Positions 43,329 through 53,025 are shown, numbered from the stretch's first letter. The stretch: 64,000 nt of DNA from an uncultured Candidatus Saccharibacteria bacterium (GCA_938045445.1 CALIMM010000016.1:1-64000); one strand, 5' to 3'. The notes: generated by a model not told the origin, from the sequence alone. Numbers and translations: made by a program.

Positions 43329-44816
43329 CTATTTGGCAAATTCAATCGCTCGTGTCTCGCGAATAACGTTGACCTTGATTGTACCAGGATACTGCATGGT
43401 GCTCTCAATCTTCGTAGCGATATCGCGCGCGAGTTTGATAGCACTGAGGTCATCCACAACCTCTGGCCGGACGATGACACGTACTTCGCGCCCAGCACTA
43501 ATCGCATAAGCTTTGTCAATGCCGCGGAAGCTGGTGGCAACATTCTCCAGGTCGCGCATGCGCTCCACAAAGTTCTCGGCACTCATGTTGCGCGCACCAG
43601 GCCGAGCAGCACTGGCTGCATCACACACCCGCACAACGATCGCCTCGGGGGTCGTGGCTTCGATATCATCGTGGTGAGCTTCAATAGCATGGCAAATTGC
43701 TTCGCTTAGGCCCGCTTTGCGGGCCAGCTCCGCCCCAATGTGGTGGTGCTTGCCTTCCATCTTGTGCGTCACCGCCTTGCCCATGTCGTGGAGTAGCGTG
43801 GCGATCTTCACGGTACGCACATCTGCCCCAATCTCTGCCGCGATTAGCCCGGCAATCTGGGCCATCTCAGTGCTGTGCTTCAAGACGTTTTGACCATAGC
43901 TCGTCCGGAACTTCAGCTCACCCACAAGGTGGAGCAGCTCCTTTGGAATACCAGCTACGCCAATCTCACGCGCCGCATCTTCACCAGCCCGCACGACTTC
44001 TTTGTCAATCTGCTTATTTGCCTTGGCCACAACCTCTTCGATGCGACCAGGGTGGATCCGCCCATCCTTCATGAGCATCTCGAGACTCAGGCGTGCCACT
44101 TGGCGCCGCACTGGGTCGAAGCTACTGAGGACGATCATCCCTGGCGTGTCATCCACTAAGATGTCAACACCAGTAGCTCGCTGCAGAGCCTGGATATTGC
44201 GCCCTTCTTTGCCAATGATGCGACCCTTCATATCGTCGTCGGGCAGCTTGATGGCCGTCACTGTGCGCTCGGCTGTCACTTCGCTACTCATGCGCTCCAT
44301 CGCTGTCACGAGGATCATCTGGGCCTTCTCCTCGGCATCGTCCATCGCTTCGCGCTGTAATTTATCAACCAGGCCAGTCAGGTCTTGGCGGATATCACGC
44401 TCGGTCATATGCATCAGCTTGCTGGCGGCATCTTGCTTGGTGAGGCCAGCGATTTTCTCGAGCTTGGCCTGCTGCCGACCCCGAATCTCACGGATCTCAT
44501 TCTTCAGTTCATCGACCTCTGTCTCACTCTTGCGGAGCTTCTCACTGCGGCGATCGAGCTCGTCGAGTTTGCGATCGAGGCTTGCCTCGCGCTCGAGCAA
44601 ACGATTCTCTGTCTTTTGCATGGCGCGGCGGCGCTCGTTCTCGATCCGTAGCGCCTCATCCTTCGCCTTGAGGACGATATCGCCCGCCTGCTGTTTGGCC
44701 TGAGCCAATTCTTTGTCAATTGTCCGCTGACCATTGGTAGTTTGCTGGCGATCGTAGGCGTACTTGCCACCAAAACCAAGCGCCACGCCAATCGCCGCGA
44801 AGAGTACTTCTATCAT
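43329..44816 (-). CDS. rny: Ribonuclease Y
   Basis: The 495-residue protein has an N-terminal membrane helix (about 2-20), a long coiled coil (about 25-170), a KH RNA-binding domain (MKGRIIGKEGRNIQALQRATG, about 195-255) and an HD domain with LLHDMGKAVTHKMEGKHHHIGAELARKAG. RNase Y is the membrane-bound endonuclease that starts mRNA decay in many Gram-positive bacteria and those lacking RNase E. Length and domain order are typical. The ATG has a GGAGAAAGG site. Confidence 0.95.
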   Translation of the reverse strand: MIEVLFAAIGVALGFGGKYAYDRQQTTNGQRTIDKELAQAKQQAGDIVLKAKDEALRIENERRRAMQKTENRLLEREASLDRKLDELDRRSEKLRKSETEVDELKNEIREIRGRQQAKLEKIAGLTKQDAASKLMHMTERDIRQDLTGLVDKLQREAMDDAEEKAQMILVTAMERMSSEVTAERTVTAIKLPDDDMKGRIIGKEGRNIQALQRATGVDILVDDTPGMIVLSSFDPVRRQVARLSLEMLMKDGRIHPGRIEEVVAKANKQIDKEVVRAGEDAAREIGVAGIPKELLHLVGELKFRTSYGQNVLKHSTEMAQIAGLIAAEIGADVRTVKIATLLHDMGKAVTHKMEGKHHHIGAELARKAGLSEAICHAIEAHHDDIEATTPEAIVVRVCDAASAARPGARNMSAENFVERMRDLENVATSFRGIDKAYAISAGREVRVIVRPEVVDDLSAIKLARDIATKIESTMQYPGTIKVNVIRETRAIEFAK

Positions 44817-45010
44817 GGTATTCCTTTCTCCGGATATGTGTTGTTTTTACTACATCAGACTTACGTCAGCCCACACCGGTGTTATCAAACATTAAACCTA
44901 TCTACAGACTCATATATTGTATCGCGTTTTGGCTAATTTGCGCAACTGGCAATATAAAGGTCTATCTATTTACAGAGGTAACGATTTATTACCCTTATGC
45001 TTCATACTCG

Positions 45011-45400
45011 CTACTTCTTTGGCTGGGTAATGTGTGCAGCTGCGCCGTACTGAGGCAAGACAATGTTATCATCCTCACCATGTGCTAGCCGCTTAAGGCA
45101 GGTAGCGCGCCAATCATCACCCGTCGCACCAACGATCGGGATATGCTGCTCGTGCGCAAGTGTATTAAGCACCGTCAGACCAATCCGTAGCCCCGTAAAG
45201 CTCCCCGGCCCAGGCCAGGCCCCAATGCCAGTTATATCCGCCAGTGTCTTGCCATGCTCGGCCAAGCGATCACGCAGATAAGCTAGCATATCGCGCGCCA
45301 GGGTGCGGCCAGCTGGCCACTCATAGCTCGTCTGAGTACCAGTGTCATCTACCAGTGTTAGCTCCACCACCATCCCTGCGCTATTCCACAAAATAATCAC
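45011..45400 (-). CDS. tsaB: Short TsaB-like protein
   Basis: The 129-residue protein matches the N-terminal half of TsaB: a first strand MIILWNSAG, an ARDMLAYLRDRL helix and the hallmark GAWPGPGSFTGLRIGLTVLNTLA. TsaB helps TsaD and TsaE make the t6A modification of ANN-decoding tRNAs. Usual TsaB proteins are near 220-230 residues; this one lacks most of the second half, yet the frame is intact. The GTG start overlaps the tsaE stop (GTGA), so the two are coupled. Composition of the tail (QPKK) looks genuine, not truncated by a frameshift. Confidence 0.83.
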   Translation of the reverse strand: MIILWNSAGMVVELTLVDDTGTQTSYEWPAGRTLARDMLAYLRDRLAEHGKTLADITGIGAWPGPGSFTGLRIGLTVLNTLAHEQHIPIVGATGDDWRATCLKRLAHGEDDNIVLPQYGAAAHITQPKK

Positions 45401-45855
45401 GCCGATACCTCCTGGAGAAGCTGGGTTGACACGGTGCCACCAGCCTCAATATCCAGCTGGCGAGCTGTTTCGCTCTGTGCAGTGATCGTGATCGTTAGGT
45501 GATCGGGTGGAACGACCTCTGCCACCGCCTGAGCCCACTCGATGATAGTCACTGTGCGGGGCTCAGCAATCGCCTCTGCCAGCTCAAGCTGCATCACCCC
45601 TGCATCGCCTAAACGATAAAAATCATAATGCGCAAGCTGGATATCATCGCGCCCATGATACAACCGACTAATCGTAAAGGTTGGGCTCTGGATATCATCG
45701 GTAATGGCGAGGCCATGCGCGACCCCCTTAACAAGCGTCGTCTTGCCTGCGCCAATATCTCCCACCAGCACAATCACCTCACCACCGCGTAACGCCTGGC
45801 CGAGGCGCTGCCCAAGTTGTAATGTATCAGCAAGTGATTGACAGATAACACGCAT
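45397..45855 (-). CDS. tsaE: TsaE ATPase for tRNA t6A modification
   Basis: The 152-residue P-loop protein has Walker A GDIGAGKT at 32-39, SPTFTISRLY and HYDFYRLGDAG, and IIEWAQAV, the TsaE (YjeE) pattern. It supplies ATP turnover to the TsaB-TsaD complex. The ATG at 45855 follows TATACT by 9 bases; the longer ORF to 46116 lacks a signal and would overlap pilB. It is coupled to tsaB by a 3-base overlap. TsaD is not in the window. Confidence 0.92.
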   Translation of the reverse strand: MRVICQSLADTLQLGQRLGQALRGGEVIVLVGDIGAGKTTLVKGVAHGLAITDDIQSPTFTISRLYHGRDDIQLAHYDFYRLGDAGVMQLELAEAIAEPRTVTIIEWAQAVAEVVPPDHLTITITAQSETARQLDIEAGGTVSTQLLQEVSA

Positions 45856-45955
45856 ACTGGCTCTAGTATAGCACAGCCTTACCTCTGCTAACACGAATAT
45901 TGCGCTATCCTCTAGCCAGCATAAGCATAATGAGCTACAATTAAGCGTAAGTACT

Positions 45956-47737
45956 ATGCATATATCTGATTCTACTATCGTCAAACTTCTCGAGCGCAGT
46001 GGCGCTGCGACCAGCCAGCAGCTCCAACCACTGGTGAGTGAGGCTGCGTCGTCTAATTTGCGGCTGCAAGATATTGTCTTGCAAAATAACCTCATCGACG
46101 AGCGTACTCTCACCAAGCTCTACGCTACCTACGCTGATATCCCTTATATCGAGCCCGATCCACGCGATATCCCCTCCGATATCCTTACGCGCATCCCTGA
46201 GCGAATCGCTCGCCAGTATAATGCTGTCATCTTCAAGATCGACCCTGATGGACTCATCCACCTCGCGATGGACGACCCAGACGATGTGCAAGCCGTTAAC
46301 TTTATCGAGAAGGAAATTGGCACCAACACCCGTGTCTACATTGCACCGCGCAGCAATATCTTGGAATGCCTTGAGGGGTACCGCGGCGATGTGACGCAGG
46401 AGCTCAAGGAAGTGATCGATATCCAGCGCGAGGATGATGGCTCTAACCAAAAGGTGACCGAAGCAGAGGTAGCAGAAGACTCACCAATCGCCCAGACGGT
46501 TAATCTGTTACTAGAGTATGCCATCCGCAGCAATGCCAGCGATATCCACATCGAGCCTCGCGAGCAATTCGTGCAGGTGCGCTACCGGATTGATGGCGTC
46601 CTTAAAGAAGTAAACCGCCTACCCAAGAATGTGCTTGGCGCGCTCGTAAGCCGCATTAAAATCCTCTCCAACCTCAAGATAGATGAACGCCGCGTACCAC
46701 AAGACGGTCGCTTTAAGATCAAAGTCGCAGGCAAGCAATATGCCCTGCGCGTTAGCACGTTACCCATCGCTGATGGCGAGAAGGTAGTGATGCGTATCCT
46801 TGACGAATCGAACCAAGCAGTAACGCTCGAGCAGCTCGGCTACTGGGGTCATTCGCTGGCTGTTATTAACCAAGCACTGACCGAACCAAACGGGATGATC
46901 CTCGTGACGGGCCCGACCGGGAGTGGCAAGTCTACCTCGCTCTTCTCCGTCCTGTCGATGCTTAATACACCTGAGGTCAATATCTCAACCATTGAAGATC
47001 CGGTGGAATATAAGATCCCCGGCGTCAACCAAACCCAAACCAATAGCAAAGCCGGTATGACCTTTGCCAGCGGTCTGCGTGCTCTGCTGCGCCAAGACCC
47101 AAATATTATTATGGTGGGTGAGATCCGCGACGGCGAAACAGCTAATCTTGGCGTCCAAGCTGCCCTAACCGGCCACTTGGTATTTAGTACGCTCCACACC
47201 AATAACGCCGCCACCTGCTTGCCACGCCTGCTGGATATGGGGATCGAGCCCTTCCTCATCGCTAGTACCGTTAAGGCTGTAGTGGGCCAGCGCCTGGTGC
47301 GCCGCCTCTGTATGAATTGCCGACAGAGTTACGTACCCAACCAAACAGAAGTCGCAGAAATCGTCCGCCTCTTTCACCTTGCACCAGGCCAAAATTTCTA
47401 TTACATTCATCAGCTCGAGGCTCAAGCCATTGTCCAAAAGGTCGGTGGTGAGACACCCTGGGGCACGACGGACACCACCATCGCTGCCCTCTGGCGGCCA
47501 AACCCAAATGGCTGCGATGAGTGCAATCACACCGGCTTCAAAGGCCGGGTGGGTATCTACGAAGTTCTCGGCACTTCGCGCGAAATCCAGAAAATGATCA
47601 TTAGCGGCAATACCAGCAACGAAATCCAAGACCAAGCCGTCGCCGAGGGGATGACCACCATGCTCACCGATGGATTAATAAAAGCAATCCGCGGCAACAC
47701 CACTGTAGAAGAAGTGCTCCGCGTCACAAAGGAATAA
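45956..47737 (+). CDS. pilB: Type IV pilus assembly ATPase
   Basis: The 593-residue protein has an N-terminal MshEN/GspE-N domain (about 1-150) and the secretion ATPase core with Walker A GPTGSGKS near 318, Asp-box and Walker B motifs, GEIRDGETANLGVQAALTGHLV, and a Cys4 zinc site (CMNC near 451, CDECNHTGFKGR near 520). It drives pilin polymerisation. It is the first gene of the pilus cluster and is followed 1 base later by pilC. TACAAT lies 14 bases upstream, leaving a leader of a few bases. Confidence 0.95.
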   Translation: MHISDSTIVKLLERSGAATSQQLQPLVSEAASSNLRLQDIVLQNNLIDERTLTKLYATYADIPYIEPDPRDIPSDILTRIPERIARQYNAVIFKIDPDGLIHLAMDDPDDVQAVNFIEKEIGTNTRVYIAPRSNILECLEGYRGDVTQELKEVIDIQREDDGSNQKVTEAEVAEDSPIAQTVNLLLEYAIRSNASDIHIEPREQFVQVRYRIDGVLKEVNRLPKNVLGALVSRIKILSNLKIDERRVPQDGRFKIKVAGKQYALRVSTLPIADGEKVVMRILDESNQAVTLEQLGYWGHSLAVINQALTEPNGMILVTGPTGSGKSTSLFSVLSMLNTPEVNISTIEDPVEYKIPGVNQTQTNSKAGMTFASGLRALLRQDPNIIMVGEIRDGETANLGVQAALTGHLVFSTLHTNNAATCLPRLLDMGIEPFLIASTVKAVVGQRLVRRLCMNCRQSYVPNQTEVAEIVRLFHLAPGQNFYYIHQLEAQAIVQKVGGETPWGTTDTTIAALWRPNPNGCDECNHTGFKGRVGIYEVLGTSREIQKMIISGNTSNEIQDQAVAEGMTTMLTDGLIKAIRGNTTVEEVLRVTKE

Positions 47738-47738
47738 C

Positions 47739-48956
47739 ATGCCACAATTTCGCTACATCGCCATCACGAACAAAAACGACTCCATTAATGGGACGATCGA
47801 CGCCCCTGATCGTGCCAGTGCCTTAGCCAGCCTGAGCCGCCAAGGCGTGCGACCGATTAGTGCTGAGGAAGTCAAGCCAAAGCGCGCCAGCTTTGCTCTC
47901 TTTGGCGGCAACAAGGTCAAGAGTGAAGATTTGGTGATGTTTACCCGCCAGCTCAGTGCCATGGTGTCAGCCGGTGTGCCGCTGCTGCGCGCCATGGGCT
48001 CGCTGCACGACCACACCAGTAGCAAAGCCCTCCAAATGGTGACAGGTGACCTGCTACGCGATGTTGAGGGCGGTATGGCACTCGCCGACGCACTCGAAAA
48101 GCACCCAGAGACCTTTAATACCGTTTTTATTAACATGGTACGCGCGGGCGAGGCGGCTGGTATCCTTGATGACATCCTCAAGCGCCTCGCCATGCAACAA
48201 GAAAAAAACGCCAGTATGCGCAAGAAGATCAAAAGCGCCATGACATACCCTACCGTACTCATTGTTATCACTATTGCCGCCTTTTTTGGCTTGATGGTCT
48301 TTGTTATTCCACAAATCGGCAGCATTGTGCGCGGCCTCGGCGGGCCGGACGCCAAGCTGCCCGCCATTACCGAGTTTATGCTCGGACTGAGCGCGTTTAT
48401 CATCCAGTATGGGATCTTTATCATTGCTGCGCTCGGTGCGGGGATATACTTCTTCCGTCGCTATATCAAGACACCAGCAGGTAAGCTCTGGCTCCACACC
48501 ATCATTCTCAAGATACCAAAAATCAACGATATCATTACCAAGATCGCCGTTGCTCGCTTTGCTCGCACGTTCTCGGCGTTGATGGGGTCGGGGGTAGCAG
48601 TGCTCGAATCGCTCCGCGTGACTGCCCGAGCAGTGGGCAACAAAGTCTACGAAAATGCCCTCAATGATGCTGCCGAACAAGTCAAAAATGGGCGCAACCT
48701 CTCGAGCATCATCGAAAAAAATCCACTCTTTCCACCCATCGTGGCGCAAATGCTTTCCGTTGGCGAAGAGACCGGCCAGACCGACACTGTACTGGTAAAG
48801 GTGGCAGATTATTATGAGGAGGAAGTAGACGTCGCGATTGATGGCATCAGCTCCATCATCGAGCCCGTCATGATCGTCATCATGGGCGGCATGGTCGGGC
48901 TCATTGCCGCCTCGGTGATGTTGCCAATCTCGAATATGGCAAATCAGATTAAGTAA
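47739..48956 (+). CDS. pilC: Type IV pilus inner-membrane platform protein
   Basis: The 405-residue protein has two repeats of the GspF domain (about 65-190 and 265-390) with membrane helices near 170-190, 215-235 and 370-395, and the typical LLRAMGSLHDHTSS and ALMGSGVAVLESL helix starts. It forms the membrane platform on which PilB acts to add pilins. It is directly after pilB. Length is normal. Confidence 0.95.
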   Translation: MPQFRYIAITNKNDSINGTIDAPDRASALASLSRQGVRPISAEEVKPKRASFALFGGNKVKSEDLVMFTRQLSAMVSAGVPLLRAMGSLHDHTSSKALQMVTGDLLRDVEGGMALADALEKHPETFNTVFINMVRAGEAAGILDDILKRLAMQQEKNASMRKKIKSAMTYPTVLIVITIAAFFGLMVFVIPQIGSIVRGLGGPDAKLPAITEFMLGLSAFIIQYGIFIIAALGAGIYFFRRYIKTPAGKLWLHTIILKIPKINDIITKIAVARFARTFSALMGSGVAVLESLRVTARAVGNKVYENALNDAAEQVKNGRNLSSIIEKNPLFPPIVAQMLSVGEETGQTDTVLVKVADYYEEEVDVAIDGISSIIEPVMIVIMGGMVGLIAASVMLPISNMANQIK

Positions 48957-49157
48957 GGCTGGATTCCCTATTCTCCGTCAGCGTTTCAACCACGCATCAG
49001 CTCTTTATCCGATAGCGTGATCTGCCACTGGCCAGCGACCTGTCTTTTTTTGCCATTATCACATCACGAACAACAGTCTACCGATCCATGACAATCCTCC
49101 TTAAAACGCTAGCGTTTATCATATCGCTTATGCTATAATGACGGAAACGAACGTATC
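48957..49157. other. Intergenic region between pilC and pilM
   Basis: No gene is supported. TATAAT at 49133-49138, about 20 bases before the pilM ATG, marks a promoter for the second part of the pilus cluster. Confidence 0.5.
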
Positions 49158-50216
49158 ATGGCAAAGTTATTTTATCGCGACAAACCAATCATCGGTCTCG
49201 ACATTAGTCAGACAGGCATCAAAATCATGTCGATCGACCCCAAGCGCTGGCTCGTGCTAGGCTATGGTTCGCTCGACCTCGACCCCAAGGAAGTCCAGAC
49301 GTCCCTCGACAACCCCGATGATTCCTACCTGGCCGAGCGCCTTAGCTCGCTCATCAACGAACATCTCATTGGCAACCTCGGTAGCGACCACGTAGTGATC
49401 GGCGTGCCGACTAGTCGCACCTACTCACGCACTTTCATGATCCCAGCCAAAGAAGCAGCGCACCTCGATGGCGCTATCCAGGTGGAGGTCGATCAGTATA
49501 TCCCCTTGCCGCTCGATTCACTTTACGTTGATTATGAAGTGATCGAGCACACCAAAGAGCAGCTCAACGTTGTGATGTCAGCTGTGCCCAAGCAGCTAGT
49601 CGACGCCTGTTTGCAAGCAGCCGAGGCAGTGGGACTCGTGCCAGTAGTTGTTGAACCTAATATTAACGCTATTGCGCGCGTGCTCGACAGCGCTGATGCT
49701 GGCAACCTCCTCACGCTCGTTGTCGATATTGGCCCAGCGAGCACCGATATCGCTGTGCTAGATAAAAGCGCCGTCCGCCTCACCGGCGGAGTGGCAATTG
49801 GCGGCAATACCTTCACCATCGACATCTCGAAGCATCTCAACATCACACTCGAGAATGCTCACCAGCTCAAGGTGCTTAACGGCCTCTCGCCTGGGCCGCG
49901 CCAAGCTGGTATCACCGAGGCGCTCAAACCAAGCCTCAAGCGCATTAGCACCGAAATTCGCAAAGTGATCCGCTATTATAACGACCGGATTGGTGATGAG
50001 CGCAAGATCGAGCAAATCGTCATCGTCGGTGGTGGTAGCAATGTACCAGGCATGGGCGACTTCTTCACCAACGACCTCGTCATGCCAGTGCGCGTCGTCA
50101 ATCCATGGCAAAAGCTCGACTTTGGCAAGCTCCAGCAGCCCCAAAAGCAGTTTCGGCCTCGGTATATCAGTGTTGCAGGCTTAGCCAGCCTTAGTAGTGG
50201 GGAGATTTGGAAATGA
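49158..50216 (+). CDS. pilM: Type IV pilus actin-like protein PilM
   Basis: The 352-residue protein has the actin-like fold: GLDISQTGIKIM near the start, VVDIGPASTDIAVLDKSAVRLTGGVAIGG (phosphate-binding loop) and IVIVGGGSNVPGMGDFF. PilM binds the cytosolic tail of PilN and links the platform to the ATPase. It overlaps pilN by 4 bases, so the two are coupled. A TGA stop here shows that UGA is a stop codon in this genome. Confidence 0.94.
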   Translation: MAKLFYRDKPIIGLDISQTGIKIMSIDPKRWLVLGYGSLDLDPKEVQTSLDNPDDSYLAERLSSLINEHLIGNLGSDHVVIGVPTSRTYSRTFMIPAKEAAHLDGAIQVEVDQYIPLPLDSLYVDYEVIEHTKEQLNVVMSAVPKQLVDACLQAAEAVGLVPVVVEPNINAIARVLDSADAGNLLTLVVDIGPASTDIAVLDKSAVRLTGGVAIGGNTFTIDISKHLNITLENAHQLKVLNGLSPGPRQAGITEALKPSLKRISTEIRKVIRYYNDRIGDERKIEQIVIVGGGSNVPGMGDFFTNDLVMPVRVVNPWQKLDFGKLQQPQKQFRPRYISVAGLASLSSGEIWK

Positions 50217-50770
50217 TTAATCTATTGCCACCAGCGTATAAAAAGCAGCTCGCTGCAAGCCGCACCAACACCTTGCTGCGCCGCTATGTTGTGCTACTCT
50301 TTGTCTTGGTCTTTGTCGTTTTGGCTGAAATCGGCGGTGTGTACTTTTTCATCGCAACCGAGCGTAGCCGCAATCAAGCCGCCGTAGAGCGTAACCACAA
50401 CAAAACTGCCGAATACGCCACCGTCAAGCGTGAAGCTACTGAGTTCAAGGCCAACCTCACGACAGCCAAAGCCATCCTTGACCAACAGGTCTCGTACACC
50501 CGCCTTATCAAGCTTATTGCCGATCGCCTTCCGCCCAACGTTATCATTGAGCAGCTCAACATCGATCCAACCACCTTTGGCACCCCCACCACGCTGAGTA
50601 TTCGTGCCAAAGGCTACAACGATGCTATTGCTCTGCGCAACCGCCTCAACGACTCCGCCATATTTTCCAGTGTCAGCTTCCAATCCATCACCCTGCAAGA
50701 CAAAGACGCTGGTAGCTACCCCTACACCTCAACCTACAGTGTCACATTCAAGAAAGGAATCGGCCAATAA
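50213..50770 (+). CDS. pilN: Type IV pilus alignment protein PilN
   Basis: The 185-residue protein begins with the conserved INLLPPAYKK motif, which binds PilM, then has a membrane helix (about 26-48), a coiled coil, and a ferredoxin-like domain (IIEQLNIDPTTFGTP and IFSSVSFQSI). It pairs with PilO in the alignment subcomplex. The ATG at 50213 overlaps the pilM stop. Confidence 0.92.
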   Translation: MINLLPPAYKKQLAASRTNTLLRRYVVLLFVLVFVVLAEIGGVYFFIATERSRNQAAVERNHNKTAEYATVKREATEFKANLTTAKAILDQQVSYTRLIKLIADRLPPNVIIEQLNIDPTTFGTPTTLSIRAKGYNDAIALRNRLNDSAIFSSVSFQSITLQDKDAGSYPYTSTYSVTFKKGIGQ

Positions 50771-51411
50771 TGAGTAAAAAATTTACCCTAACGGCGACAA
50801 ATCTCCGGATTATCCTCGCTGTGTCGCTGGTAGCCATTACTGCAATTGGAGCTGGTGGTTTTGCCCTTGCCTACAACTGGCTTGATGGCTTTGCGGCTGA
50901 TGCCAGCACTGTTGCCTCGCAAGCTGCCGCCAGTGAGTCTGAGCTGCAAGAGCTCTCCCAGACCGAAAAGATGCTCAAAACGCAGCATCATGCCGTTGAG
51001 CGCGCCTCCAAGATCGCCGCCGAAAGTAAAAGCTACCAGTACCAAGATCAGATCATCAACGACCTTAACGACTTTGCCCGCAAGGCTGGCATTACGATCT
51101 CAGACATCACCTTTGCTGATGACAATGCCAAGGGTGGCTCATCGAGCAGCTCGTCAAGCAGTTCATTGAGTAGCAACAAGACAGGCACATCCCTCCCTGC
51201 GATTGCCGGGCTCAAAGCCACCACCGCCTCTGTTACCGTCAAGAACCCCGTCGAGTATCGCAAGCTTCTCACCTTCATGTATCTTGTCGAGCAAAGCCTG
51301 ACAAAGATGCGCATCGCCAATGTTGACCTCTCGCGCAGCACCGCTCAGGGCCAGCCACCCGATAGCATCACTAGCAACACATTAACCATCGAGGTATATC
51401 TCCGATCATGA
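50770..51411 (+). CDS. pilO: Type IV pilus PilO-like protein
   Basis: The 213-residue protein has a membrane helix (about 13-36), a coiled coil, a Ser-rich linker (SSSSSSSSLSSN) and a C-terminal domain of the PilO kind (YRKLLTFMYLVEQSLTKMRIANVDL). It begins on the last base of the pilN stop region and overlaps the next gene, so the alignment genes are co-translated. The poly-Ser linker is unusual. Confidence 0.85.
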   Translation: MSKKFTLTATNLRIILAVSLVAITAIGAGGFALAYNWLDGFAADASTVASQAAASESELQELSQTEKMLKTQHHAVERASKIAAESKSYQYQDQIINDLNDFARKAGITISDITFADDNAKGGSSSSSSSSSLSSNKTGTSLPAIAGLKATTASVTVKNPVEYRKLLTFMYLVEQSLTKMRIANVDLSRSTAQGQPPDSITSNTLTIEVYLRS

Positions 51412-51692
51412 ACAGCGATCTCTCACTCGCCGCGCTTGGGCGCGCCAGTAGTAAATTTCTCCACCGCTACCACATTATTCTCTTCGTCATTATCGCCTTT
51501 GGCGGCCTAGCGGTTACTACCTTCTTGCTCAATACCACCATCTCCAAAGCGTCAGAGGCTGCACCACCCCAGCCTGCCAATGGCATCGACCAAACCACCA
51601 TCAAAAAAATCGAGCAACTCAAAACCGCCAGCGAATCCGACCAAAGCGCCAGTCAACTGCCGATTAGCTCGCGTAACCCATTTGTTGAGTAA
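51408..51692 (+). CDS. Small membrane protein of the pilus cluster
   Basis: The 94-residue protein has a membrane helix (about 23-45) and an exported, low-complexity tail ending SSRNPFVE. It overlaps the pilO stop by 4 bases. By position it takes the place of PilP, but without a recognisable PilP domain or lipobox. A role as an alignment-complex partner is inferred. Confidence 0.7.
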   Translation: MNSDLSLAALGRASSKFLHRYHIILFVIIAFGGLAVTTFLLNTTISKASEAAPPQPANGIDQTTIKKIEQLKTASESDQSASQLPISSRNPFVE

Positions 51693-51745
51693 CATTTTGC
51701 GCAGCCGCAGTGGAGGTTTTTGCGGCGCAATGCTATACTACACAT

Positions 51746-52348
51746 ATGATACTGCTCGGATCTGCACTCGCCAACTATCCTGTCATGAGCTTACAAATGG
51801 GCGGCAAGGTTGGCAGCCTCGCGCAGCCGCTTGTCGATCCAGCCACTCTAGCCATCGTTGCCTACACTGTGGATGGCTCATTCGCTAACGACACAACCAT
51901 GCTGCTCCGCCTCGCTGATGTGCGTGAGATGAGTGAACTCGGCATGATTATCGACTCTGTCGACGAGCTCATCACCCCCACCGACGTCATCAAGATCCAG
52001 CGCCTCTACGAGCTCAAGTTTCACCTCTTGGGCATGACTGTCCAAGACAAGCGCGGGCGACGCCTCGGTAAGATTAGCGACTATACGATCGAGACGGGTA
52101 ATTTTGTCATCCAGCAGCTCATTGTCCGGCGCTCGTGGCTTCACCGCCTCAATGATGCTGAGCTGGTTATTCATCGGTCACAAATTATCGAGATCAACAA
52201 CGACGCTATCATTGTCCAGTCGCAGGCTGAGACCAAAAAGCCCGAGCAAAAGGCTACCCAACCAGCCATGAGTAGTGGCGAATACGTTAACCCCTTCCGT
52301 AAGCCATCGCAAGCCCGAGAGTCAATCAAGAGCGACGAGCGTCGCTAA
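51746..52348 (+). CDS. PRC-barrel protein
   Basis: The 200-residue protein has two PRC-barrel-like units (about 5-70 and 90-155; HLLGMTVQDKRGRRLGKISDYTIE), small beta-barrels that bind RNA or proteins in RimM and photosystem subunits. The disordered tail includes YVNPFRKPS. The gene is leaderless: TATACT at 51734-51739 ends 6 bases before the ATG; the in-frame GTG at 51710 is upstream of the promoter. It follows the pilus genes but has its own promoter. Confidence 0.82.
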   Translation: MILLGSALANYPVMSLQMGGKVGSLAQPLVDPATLAIVAYTVDGSFANDTTMLLRLADVREMSELGMIIDSVDELITPTDVIKIQRLYELKFHLLGMTVQDKRGRRLGKISDYTIETGNFVIQQLIVRRSWLHRLNDAELVIHRSQIIEINNDAIIVQSQAETKKPEQKATQPAMSSGEYVNPFRKPSQARESIKSDERR

Positions 52349-52353
52349 CACAA

Positions 52354-53025
52354 TCAGTATTCATCACCCGCCAAAGCGGCTCGGATATCATCATAGGCAA
52401 AGCCTTGGCGCAAAAGATACGCGATAAGCTTTTGCTCGTCTGGGTAGCGGGGGCGTTTTTTGGCAATCACCTTAGCTAGCTCATCTTCATCAGTCCGCCT
52501 CGACTGCGCTAATGCTTGGTTTATCACCTCCGGTGCAACACCCTTGGCACGGAGCTCTGCGTCTAGCTTGCGACGCGACGCACCCTTACTTTGGTGGCGA
52601 TTTTCCACCCACCACTGGGCAAATGCCTCATCATCGATATGACCACGCTGCTCAAGGCGCGCAAACACCCGTTGCACAACCGCTAGGGAAGCACCAGGCT
52701 TCTCAACCAGCGTGCCAGTTTTGCGTTGTTTATATTTGCGTGGCAGTGTTTTGCGCTGGAGATAGTCGCGGATTTCGCGGGCACTGTGCGGCCGCATCAG
52801 GGTGTATTCGAGCGCCCGCGCGTAGAGCTTACCAAACTCCCCCTCGCGGTGCAGTTCAGCCAGCTCGGCTTCAGTCAGTACCCGCCCCACCTTCACACCA
52901 CAATCCACTACCTGCGCCACATCAAGGCTAAAATCGTACTTACCATCGATGAATACATTCACCCGATCAGCATTCCGCACCTGCGCTGTGAGCGCAGTGA
53001 TGGTGTAGGTTTTTTCTGTCGGCAT
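52354..53025 (-). CDS. recX: Regulatory protein RecX
   Basis: The 223-residue protein has the three-helix RecX repeats: LYARALEYTLMRPHSAREIRDYLQRK, then FARLEQRGHIDDEAFAQWWVENR, and at the C-terminus AYLLRQGFAYDDIRAAL. RecX binds RecA filaments and limits them. recA is 2.8 kb away on the same strand, not adjacent as in many bacteria. The start is leaderless, with TATAAT 6 bases before the ATG. It ends a few bases from the convergent PRC-barrel gene. Confidence 0.93.
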   Translation of the reverse strand: MPTEKTYTITALTAQVRNADRVNVFIDGKYDFSLDVAQVVDCGVKVGRVLTEAELAELHREGEFGKLYARALEYTLMRPHSAREIRDYLQRKTLPRKYKQRKTGTLVEKPGASLAVVQRVFARLEQRGHIDDEAFAQWWVENRHQSKGASRRKLDAELRAKGVAPEVINQALAQSRRTDEDELAKVIAKKRPRYPDEQKLIAYLLRQGFAYDDIRAALAGDEY

